Positions 16,747 through 23,620 of a stretch of 56,849 nucleotides of DNA are shown here, in pieces; position 1 is the first letter of the stretch; each line of letters starts with the position of its first letter. Position numbers and translations under genes: made by a program. The DNA comes from Candidatus Goldiibacteriota bacterium (GTDB lineage Bacteria; Oederibacteriota; PGYV01; DSYL01), in contig JAGNJD010000011.1 in NCBI GenBank assembly GCA_018000835.1, positions 1 to 56,849 on the forward strand, written 5' to 3'. The notes below the pieces were generated by a model. The model did no database searches. It saw only the letters and a list, made by a program, of their open reading frames with translations, and was not told where the DNA came from.

Positions 16747-17895
16747 TTATCCTTCTATATTTATGGTGCCAAATTTTCTCATACCTGCAATGCCGCCTTT
16801 TATAAAATTCCATTTTGACATATAGTGAATCCACATGTAAGTGGACAATTTCCATATAGGTTTCATTTTAAAAACAGGCAGAAAAAATTTTACGTTAAAA
16901 AACAGCCATATTACGATTAATACGATGATTACCGTCTTTGCTCCTGCCAAACCCGTCAGTCCGCCGCCTATGAAAGTAATGACGGCCGTCAAAATTGCCG
17001 CAAGAAAGAAAAGATGCATCAATAAGAAATCGCTTATGTAAATAATACCCGGCATAAAAAAAGGAATTGATATACCAAACCCGCCAAAATAATTGAAATA
17101 AAACTCAAGAACGTTTTTGGAATGCTTCTTTAATAAAAGCGGGTGACCGTAACCATAACCCCAGAGCTGCTTGAAAAACTGCTGCGGTGTAGCCCTGTGC
17201 ATGTGGTCAACTATTGCGGACGGCTGAAAATATAATTTAAAACCATTTTTAAGTATGCGTAAATTAAAATCCACGTCTTCTCCGGTTGGTTCATGCCAGA
17301 ATTCCATACCTATTGATTCCGCAGCCTTTCGTGATACGACACAATTTGCAGTTGCAAAAAACGGACAGGTCTGGGAACCATTAACCTCATGAGGCAGATT
17401 CTTTTTTATGGTTGGATAATAACCCCCGTTTTTCATTTTAACCCTGTTCCCTATGGTTAAAAAACCGCTTTGCTCACAGTATGATTCTGTGTCATTATTT
17501 GCATCGGTCCTTAACGTGTATATTTCTCCGCCAACCAGTCCTATTTCCGGGTCTTTTGCAAATGGTTCAAGCATTTTTTCAATCCAGTCCTTATGCGGAG
17601 CACAATCGCCGTCAGTAAAAAAAATGTATTCGCCTTTAGAAACTTTCATGGCAGCATTGCGGGCATGCCCCGGAGATTTTGAATCAGGAACGTTTACTAT
17701 TTTAATAAAACCGTATTTTTCCTGCCATTTGTTTATTATGTCAATCGTCTTGTCCGTTGAACCGCCGTCGGCAAAAATTATTTCCATTTTATCTCTCGGA
17801 TATTCTACGTTTAAAAGATATTGTATAGTAGTATCTATCGTTCTTTCTGCATTTTTAACCGGCAAAATAATCGTTATAAACGGTTTGTCAGCCAT
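16747..17895 (-). CDS. Family 2 glycosyltransferase, membrane-associated
   Basis: A 382-residue GT2 enzyme. The GT-A domain starts ITIILPVKNAERTID, has FADGGSTDK and the metal-binding TDGDC (near residue 97), and the acceptor-side EPTGEDVDFNLR. Two or three hydrophobic segments follow in about 265-345. Such enzymes transfer sugars to lipid carriers or polysaccharides; the actual sugar cannot be inferred. It is monocistronic: it has its own promoter at 17944-17972 (TTGAAA-N17-TATAAT), GGAGGA before the ATG, and a terminator right after the stop. Confidence 0.9.
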   Translation of the reverse strand: MADKPFITIILPVKNAERTIDTTIQYLLNVEYPRDKMEIIFADGGSTDKTIDIINKWQEKYGFIKIVNVPDSKSPGHARNAAMKVSKGEYIFFTDGDCAPHKDWIEKMLEPFAKDPEIGLVGGEIYTLRTDANNDTESYCEQSGFLTIGNRVKMKNGGYYPTIKKNLPHEVNGSQTCPFFATANCVVSRKAAESIGMEFWHEPTGEDVDFNLRILKNGFKLYFQPSAIVDHMHRATPQQFFKQLWGYGYGHPLLLKKHSKNVLEFYFNYFGGFGISIPFFMPGIIYISDFLLMHLFFLAAILTAVITFIGGGLTGLAGAKTVIIVLIVIWLFFNVKFFLPVFKMKPIWKLSTYMWIHYMSKWNFIKGGIAGMRKFGTINIEG

Positions 17896-17943
17896 TCAAA
17901 ATCCTCCTTTTATTAAATGTCCTCTTTTAACAACGTAGAAAAG

Positions 17944-17972
17944 ATTATATGAAATTAAAAGAAGTTTTTCAA
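17944..17972 (-). promoter_or_regulatory. Sigma70-type promoter for the glycosyltransferase gene
   Basis: TTGAAA, 17-base spacer, TATAAT on the minus strand, with the -10 ending 48 bases before the start codon. One mismatch to consensus in the -35 only. Confidence 0.7.
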
Positions 17973-18487
17973 GAAATATTTTAACAAATTTTGGGAATAA
18001 GGAAAGACATGGCAGTCACATAAAAAGTATTAAAATCAGTTTTTAAAGCCGGTGCCATTATACCTATGATATATTTTTTTGTAATAAGAAAAGACGTCTT
18101 TATCCGTCCGGGCAGCCTATAATCACCCAAAAAAACGGTATTTTTATGTTGCTACATCTAAAGGCAACCAAGAAATAGCAGGCGCCGGGATATTTTTTGA
18201 CAACCAGGCACATAAAAAATCCTTTATGCTCACAATTCAATATTACACTGCTATGCCGGACTGTAACGGCAAAAAATTACCACAAACATTTCTCTCAACA
18301 TTTCTTAAAAATCAAAAAATTTTATCTTAAACAAACCGGCGGCTATACCAGCGTTCCGTGCGGAAACAATCCGCACATACCATAACTGATATGCTATTAC
18401 ACCTGCAATACCAACTTCTATTTTTTAGTTGATTACCGCCCGCCCCGCATCATTTTTTCCTGCCCTATATTATTTATATATTCAACA
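17973..18487. other. Gene-poor stretch
   Basis: No convincing gene, RNA or repeat is seen. Short open frames (for example 18197-18385 plus) lack a start signal and family features. This may be decayed DNA at the edge of the island that runs to 20.4 kb. Confidence 0.5.
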
Positions 18488-18883
18488 TTACGGGAGCACT
18501 TGCGTCCAACTATTCCTATCTGTATTATCGCCTGTCCCCAACTCACCATAATCATTCCTCCCTGTTACCCATAATGTCCCGTCCGGCTTTAATGCTAAAC
18601 TATGAAAACCGCCCGCGGCAATAGCAATCACTCCATCCAGCACTTGCGTCCAACTATTCCTATCTGTATTATTGCCTGTCCCCAACTCACCATCTTCATT
18701 CAGCCCTGTTGCCCATAATGTCCCGTTCGTCTTTAACACGAAACTATGAGCACCGCCCGCGGCAACAGCCTTTATGGTTATATTCGTTGATGTAGGCGTT
18801 GTTGACGAATCCTTTTTTTTACATGAACATATACCCATGCAAATAAAAACCACAAACAGAAAAAAAATCACCCTTTTTTTCAC
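18488..18883 (-). CDS. Short RCC1-repeat lipoprotein
   Basis: A 131-residue protein: lipoprotein signal (FICMGICSC, Cys near 21), a Ser/Thr linker, then two RCC1-like units (AAGGAHSFVLKTNGTLWATG and AAGGFHSLALKPDGTLWVTG, each ending NTDRNSWTQV). RCC1 propellers normally need seven blades, so this is either a short form, a multimer subunit, or the product of repeat deletion; the two units are nearly identical at DNA level, which favours repeat-number change. GTG start with AAAGGAGA upstream. Binding partner unknown. It lies in a region poor in ACGT, unlike core genes. Confidence 0.7.
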   Translation of the reverse strand: MKKRVIFFLFVVFICMGICSCKKKDSSTTPTSTNITIKAVAAGGAHSFVLKTNGTLWATGLNEDGELGTGNNTDRNSWTQVLDGVIAIAAGGFHSLALKPDGTLWVTGRNDYGELGTGDNTDRNSWTQVLP

Positions 18884-18975
18884 CTTTTTTCTCCTTTTCT
18901 CATATTTTTAATTCCTATACTTTGTCATATTATTTATATGGTGGTCACGTTTGTCAAAGCCGTCTTTGATGCCAA

Positions 18976-19317
18976 TTGGGAATAAGGATAGATATGGCAA
19001 AGGCTGAAAATAATGAAAAAGACAGGCTGTTCGTTCTTAACAAAATAATAAAAATAATGAATAAAATGGAACTCTTTGATATAGAAAATTTTCCTGATAA
19101 AACATATACCTATCAATTATTCTTTAACCTTGTTAGACCAGATGCTTACAAAGAAAACAAAACTCCCTGGGATATTGTTAAAGAAAAAAATCTTAATTTA
19201 CCAAAAAAAATTTGTATGCTTCCTCCGATTATTCCCGACAATATGATTCACAGAGAGTATATAAATAGTATTTACCATCTATCTCCTGCTCCCTTATTTT
19301 TTTCATTTGCACATTAG
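18976..19317 (+). pseudogene. C-terminal remnant of an integrase/transposase (DDE type)
   Basis: An open frame of 113 codons (TTG 18976; ATG 18994). The middle, YQLFFNLVRPDAYKENKTPW, resembles the C terminus of rve-type integrases of the HSYLGGKTPWEI style. The upstream catalytic DDE part is missing, so this is probably a truncated insertion-sequence gene. Family assignment is from pattern only. Its end touches the toxin gene on the other strand. Confidence 0.45.
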
Positions 19318-19583
19318 AAATTCCGATATATTTCTTTTCTATGGCCTATGTAAATTATAAATACTGCTTTTTCTTTGTCGTTTATTTCATATACAACTCT
19401 AAAATCACCCTGCCTTATTCTATAATAATTTGACATAGATGATTTTAATTTTTCACACCCCGGTGGCCGTGGTTCATCCTGTAAAGATAATATCTTTTGC
19501 TTTGTCAGGTTAAGAATCTTGAATGGTATTTTTGATTTACCTAAAAATTTATATACAGTAGCAGAAAGTTCAATTTTATACAT
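19314..19583 (-). CDS. RelE/ParE-type toxin
   Basis: An 89-residue protein with the compact RelE fold pattern: Tyr/Lys-rich helices, then KLKSSMSNYYRIRQGDFRVVYEI and a final strand with IYIGHRKEIYRNF. RelE-type toxins cleave mRNA in the ribosome; the Arg-x-Gly-x-Arg and terminal His-Arg/Tyr signature is present. It follows the antitoxin gene with an 8-base overlap, the usual order. It sits among transposase remnants, as such modules often do. Confidence 0.88.
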   Translation of the reverse strand: MYKIELSATVYKFLGKSKIPFKILNLTKQKILSLQDEPRPPGCEKLKSSMSNYYRIRQGDFRVVYEINDKEKAVFIIYIGHRKEIYRNF

Positions 19584-19836
19584 TTTTTACTTTTTTAGGA
19601 TACATTTTCAATTCCTCTGCTACCTTTTCAAGTGGAATTGTATTGCTTTTTTCATATTTTTCATAATTTTCAATAGCAAGCAAATCTTCTTTCAACTCTT
19701 CTTTTTCTATCTCATGAATTATTGCTTTTTCTATGAAAGATTTCATTAAAAAACCCTTTGATTTACAAAATTCCTTTAATACATCTCTGACATTTTTATC
19801 TATTTTCATAGTGAATGTAACATTTTTATTTAACAT
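19576..19836 (-). CDS. Ribbon-helix-helix antitoxin of the RelB/ParD type
   Basis: An 86-residue protein. The N terminus (NVTFTMKIDKNVRDVLKEFC) is a ribbon-helix-helix DNA-binding fold; the acidic helical C terminus would wrap the toxin. It overlaps the toxin gene by 8 bases and would autoregulate the pair. GAGGTG lies just upstream of the ATG. No duplicate of the pair is seen nearby. Confidence 0.83.
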   Translation of the reverse strand: MLNKNVTFTMKIDKNVRDVLKEFCKSKGFLMKSFIEKAIIHEIEKEELKEDLLAIENYEKYEKSNTIPLEKVAEELKMYPKKVKNV

Positions 19837-19992
19837 ATTTTCACCTCGCTTTTTTTCAATTATAACAATTCAAACCCTTAAAATCAAGTATAAAATAATA
19901 CCAAATAATACTTTTTTCTATATTCATTTTCTGCATTGTATTTTTATTTTAATCCCACTGAGTTTACACCCGAAAAACCGGACCACTTGAAA

Positions 19993-20148
19993 TTAGAGTT
20001 TTGGTGTGTCAAAACTCTTAATTGGCGAAGAGAATATAATTCTGAAAGGCCGCACAGTTCTTTAAACTATATGACACCGGATGATTTTTCGGCAAAGCAG
20101 GAAGCGTCCCAAATTATAGGTATTGAAAAAGTCCTAAAAATAGAATAG
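19993..20148 (+). pseudogene. IS3-family transposase (OrfB) C-terminal fragment
   Basis: The encoded stretch WRREYNSERPHSSLNYMTPD followed by DFSAK is the hallmark C-terminal end of IS3-type OrfB (W-x3-YN-x2-RPHSSL-x4-P-x2-F). Only about 50 codons remain; the DDE catalytic region upstream is absent and the next upstream frame is noncoding. Clearly a relic. Confidence 0.85.
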
Positions 20149-20164
20149 GCTCACTCTTTAGAGA

Positions 20165-20379
20165 GATCAATCTCAAATTGAAGAAGCCATATATGAAAAA
20201 AGGCAGGAAATAGGAAGGCGGCTCTTGATTAAGTCGCATGATGGAACATAGAGTTGGTGATAGGCAGAAGGTTCAAGAAGTGGGGTATGAGATGGAGTAA
20301 AGACGGTGCCAATTATCTGCTGAAACTGCGGATATTGAAGCACGACCGTGAGGCTTGGAATGATTTCTGGAAAAACTAA
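20165..20379 (+). pseudogene. Internally deleted transposase relic (ISKra4/ISLre2-like)
   Basis: Two short fragments in different frames. 20165-20151+ codons to the TAG at 20251 read IEEAIYEKRQEIGRRLL, typical of the N terminus of such transposases. 20257-20379 reads IGRRFKKWGMRWSKDGANYL and on to WNDFWKN-stop, typical of the C terminus (the GMRWSK-x-GA motif). The middle of about 400 codons is gone, so the two ends were brought together by deletion. Family choice is by pattern. Confidence 0.6.
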
Positions 20380-20421
20380 TAAAAACCACTTCCAGGGACG
20401 CAAACTGAAATTGTTAAGTAA

Positions 20422-20450
20422 TTGACAAAAATTTCTTTTAATATTATAAT
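20422..20450 (+). promoter_or_regulatory. Perfect-consensus sigma70 promoter
   Basis: TTGACA, 17 bases, TATAAT: both hexamers and the spacer match the consensus exactly. The -10 ends 26 bases before the start of the small membrane protein gene (AGGAGG at its ribosome site), and about 40 bases downstream of the transposase relic. Confidence 0.88.
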
Positions 20451-20476
20451 TCTTAAAAATATTTCAGGAGGAACGT

Positions 20477-20911
20477 ATGCAAATAAATGAAAAAAACAAG
20501 AATACATTAATTACCATAGGACTTATTATACTCACTTTGATAATAGCATATTTTATGGCGCGCTTTGAAGTGATAAAAAGGGCGAAAAGAGAATATCTTG
20601 AAGGCGAAAAGTTCATGTCTTTTTACAAAAATCCGGATTTAAAAAAACAATATTACGACGAAAAATTAAAGAAAAAAGAAATTTCAGAGCCCGAATACGA
20701 AATGCTCATGGAAGATAACGACCTGAAAAATGCCTACGTTCAATACCAGACTGTCGTTGACCTTTTCACTCCTCCGGAATCGAAGTGGGTAAAAATGTCA
20801 AGGCAGCGGTTAAATGAGATTACTCCGCTGTATAACGACTGGGTTAATAAATTAAAAGCTGAAATAGAGGCAGCATCACCGGCCCCTAAAAAGCCGGACG
20901 TTAATCCGTAA
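20477..20911 (+). CDS. Small membrane-anchored protein of unknown function
   Basis: 144 residues: one transmembrane segment (about 10-27), then a Lys/Glu-rich soluble part with MSFYKNPDLKKQYYDEKLKK and a Pro/Ala tail (PAPKKPDV). No known family recognised. It is strongly expressed if the consensus promoter upstream works, and has AGGAGG at ideal spacing. It precedes lptF by 160 bases on the same strand, so a link to LPS export or envelope is possible but unproven. Confidence 0.8.
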   Translation: MQINEKNKNTLITIGLIILTLIIAYFMARFEVIKRAKREYLEGEKFMSFYKNPDLKKQYYDEKLKKKEISEPEYEMLMEDNDLKNAYVQYQTVVDLFTPPESKWVKMSRQRLNEITPLYNDWVNKLKAEIEAASPAPKKPDVNP

Positions 20912-21071
20912 AAAAACAAATAAAAACAAACTGTCTGAAAATTATGTTTTTCCGGTTATGATCTTTTAATTCTAGTTGTTAACTGAAGTTTAACGTTTGT
21001 TTTAATACTATTCCAGCTCAATTTTTCTGATAATTACATAATTATGATAATTTAAAATATGGATAAATGAT

Positions 21072-22226
21072 ATGAAAACAATTACCAGGTATATTTCAGC
21101 AGAAATTGCGTCTATTTCTTTTATAAGTTTTTTTGTTTTTACTTTTCTTCTTATTATGAATTCCATGTTCGTTTTAAGTGATTTTGTAGTTGAATACCGC
21201 ATTGGAATAATAAACGTGTTAAAATTACTGATTTTTCTGATTCCTTCCACTGTGGCACTTACCGTTCCAATGTCCGTTCTGGTTGGCACATTACTCACGT
21301 ATTCCAGGCTGGTTCAGGACAATGAATACATAGGCATGCAGGCCTGCGGCATTTCAATAAAATCAATTTCTTCACCATGTCTCATGTTCTCATTGTTTAT
21401 GACGATAGCAATGATTGTTTTTAACAATACCGTTTTGCCTTCCTTTAATCTTGAATATAAAAAACTTTATTATGAAATTGTAAAAAAAAGAGCCGGCGTA
21501 ATCGTACAACAACATACGTTTATAAACGATTTTGATAATTATATTTTTTACATCGGAGAAAAGGACAACAAGAATGACATTTTAAAAAACATCATCGTTT
21601 TCGTAAAACCAACCAGAGACTCTCCGCTTAAGGTCATACTTGCAAAAAACGGTGAACTTATTTCCGACCAGGAAAGCTTAAGAATATCCCTGAAATTGAT
21701 GAATGGTTTTGCTCAACTATCGTCTGCAAGCCAGCCAACGAAATTAAACCAGATGTTTTTTGATACCAACTACGTTGAACTTGACGTAAACGGAATATTA
21801 AGGAATAAAAATACTTCTGATAATTTAAAATCAACGCGCGAAATGAACTTTTTTGAACTTGTGGCAGAGGCAAAAAAAGGCGAGCAAAGCAAAGAAGACA
21901 AGCACTGGATATGGATGGAAATGCACAAAAAATTTTCCCTGCCTTTTGCCTGCATTGTTTTTGCCATTTCAGGAATACCCATGGGGCTAATAACGAAAAA
22001 AGGCGGAAGACTAATGGGCATAAGTCTGTCTCTTGTCCTTATATTCATCTATTACATATTTTTGTCTATCGGACAGAATTATGGCTATAAAGGAAAAATG
22101 AATTATTTTCTTGCTGCATGGCTTCCAAACATCGTTTTAACTTTGTTGGGGATAGTTTTGTTTATATGGACCCTTTTACCCAACGTAAAAAAGAAATTGA
22201 TTTTCTTTAAAGGTCGCGAACAATGA
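21072..22226 (+). CDS. lptF: LptF/LptG-family permease (first copy)
   Basis: A 384-residue YjgP/YjgQ-family permease: N-terminal MKTITRYISAEIA, three hydrophobic segments to about 120, a periplasmic beta domain, and three more from about 285 (SLPFACIVFAISGIPMGLIT). It pairs with the next gene to form the LptB2FG LPS extractor. Which of the two is LptF and which LptG is by order only. The ATGA overlap with the second permease shows translational coupling. Confidence 0.85.
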   Translation: MKTITRYISAEIASISFISFFVFTFLLIMNSMFVLSDFVVEYRIGIINVLKLLIFLIPSTVALTVPMSVLVGTLLTYSRLVQDNEYIGMQACGISIKSISSPCLMFSLFMTIAMIVFNNTVLPSFNLEYKKLYYEIVKKRAGVIVQQHTFINDFDNYIFYIGEKDNKNDILKNIIVFVKPTRDSPLKVILAKNGELISDQESLRISLKLMNGFAQLSSASQPTKLNQMFFDTNYVELDVNGILRNKNTSDNLKSTREMNFFELVAEAKKGEQSKEDKHWIWMEMHKKFSLPFACIVFAISGIPMGLITKKGGRLMGISLSLVLIFIYYIFLSIGQNYGYKGKMNYFLAAWLPNIVLTLLGIVLFIWTLLPNVKKKLIFFKGREQ

Positions 22227-23323
22227 AAATATTACAAAAATACGTCGTAACGGAGATATTAAAAATATTTTTTATCATTCTCGCAGCAATAACCGTGTTC
22301 ATTACAATTTCAAACCTTCTGGACGACATGCCGATGTTTCTGCGTCACAAACCATCCATAATGCTAATAATAAGTTATTTCTTTTTTAAAACTCCTTTTG
22401 TCGTCGCAGAATCGTTTCCGTTTGCAATGCTTTTGTCCGTTTTGTTCGTCCTTTCCCAGATGAACAAATTTAACGAATTAACTGCCATAAAGTCACTTGG
22501 AATCAGTTTCTACAACATAGCGGTACCCGTATTAATTCTGGCGTTATTTATAAGCATGTTTAATTTTGTATTCAATGAAACCATAGCCTCGAATTTTTAT
22601 GCAAAATCAAAACAAATCAAGGAAAATCTCATTGAAAAAAAGTCGGGCGGCGGGGCACAGATAAAATACGACCTTGCAAAACTTGGTTCAGAAGGAAGAG
22701 TTTTTTACATAAAAAAATTTGACGGTTTGCTGGGCATTATGGAAAATCTTTGCATAATAAAAATAGACAATGACTTTAACATTCTGGAACGAATTGATGC
22801 AAAGCAGGGTATATGGAATAACGACAAATGGATCATAAAAGACGCTTACGTGCGTAATTTTACGAATAACTTGGAAACGAGCGTCCAGAAAATTGATACT
22901 TATGAATTAAAAATTTCAGATGCTCCTGAAGATTTCGTAATCGTAAAACGTTCTTTTGAAGACACGCTTACCACGAATCTTTTCAGATTAAAAAAATTGA
23001 TTGATTTATTAAAACAAAGCGGTTTCCAGTACAGGGAAGAACTGGTTAATTACCACCTAAAAATTGCTTTCCCGCTGGCAACCTTTATTCTTACTTTGCT
23101 CGGCATTTCAATTCCTTTCCTGTTTCATACGCAGAAATCATTTTTAAACGCCGCACTAAGTTTTATTGTTACGGTCATAACCGCGTTTTTTTACATGGGA
23201 TTTCTTACGATAGGATTGTCGCTTGGCAAAACCGGAACTTTATCCCCCATTTTATCTGCCTGGATATCAAACATCATCTTTATTTTTATCGGTTTTTTCG
23301 TATTGGTAAAAACAAAAAAATAA
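22223..23323 (+). CDS. lptG: LptF/LptG-family permease (second copy)
   Basis: A 366-residue protein of the same family and topology: start MKILQKYVVTEILKIFFI, six hydrophobic segments in two sets (about 14-120 and 280-362), central periplasmic domain. The conserved KIAFPLATFILTLLGISIP stretch before the fourth segment is a family hallmark. It overlaps the previous gene by four bases. It partners LptB (10624-11358), LptC and LptA encoded elsewhere in the window. Confidence 0.85.
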   Translation: MKILQKYVVTEILKIFFIILAAITVFITISNLLDDMPMFLRHKPSIMLIISYFFFKTPFVVAESFPFAMLLSVLFVLSQMNKFNELTAIKSLGISFYNIAVPVLILALFISMFNFVFNETIASNFYAKSKQIKENLIEKKSGGGAQIKYDLAKLGSEGRVFYIKKFDGLLGIMENLCIIKIDNDFNILERIDAKQGIWNNDKWIIKDAYVRNFTNNLETSVQKIDTYELKISDAPEDFVIVKRSFEDTLTTNLFRLKKLIDLLKQSGFQYREELVNYHLKIAFPLATFILTLLGISIPFLFHTQKSFLNAALSFIVTVITAFFYMGFLTIGLSLGKTGTLSPILSAWISNIIFIFIGFFVLVKTKK

Positions 23324-23363
23324 AACGCATTTTTGTCCTATAAAAAACAAATTTCGGCACTTC

Positions 23364-23602
23364 TGTCCGGTAAAAAAACATAAATTTTGGATAATTCATT
23401 TTAAATTATGTGCCCTGTAAAACTTTTGATTGTGTGGACATAAACTACAATAAAAAAATTGTTAATTACGTTGTAAATTGCCGATTGCCTGTCGGTAATT
23501 GACAACTAAATTACATGATTTTTTGCAGATTTTGTTCTTCTACTTTCTCATAAGGATATTTGCCGTTCGTTATCTGATTTTTCCATTAAATTTACCGGAT
23601 AG
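23364..23602. repeat. CTGTCCGGT-ended element (239 bp)
   Basis: Left end CTGTCCGGT (23364-23372), right end ACCGGATAG (23594-23602, one change from ACCGGACAG). The interior shares the TTGATTGTGTGGACAT module and the following ATTACGTTG-x-A-TTGCC segment with about 13388-13450. It fills the gap after lptG; no gene is present. Confidence 0.5.
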
Positions 23603-23620
23603 AATCGTTATACGCACCTT

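Noticed and set aside
18197..18385. 62-codon open frame on the plus strand
   Set aside because: No ribosome site, no recognisable domain and low-complexity composition.
20173..20403. 76-codon open frame on the minus strand
   Set aside because: It runs antisense through the transposase relic whose plus-strand translation shows real family motifs.
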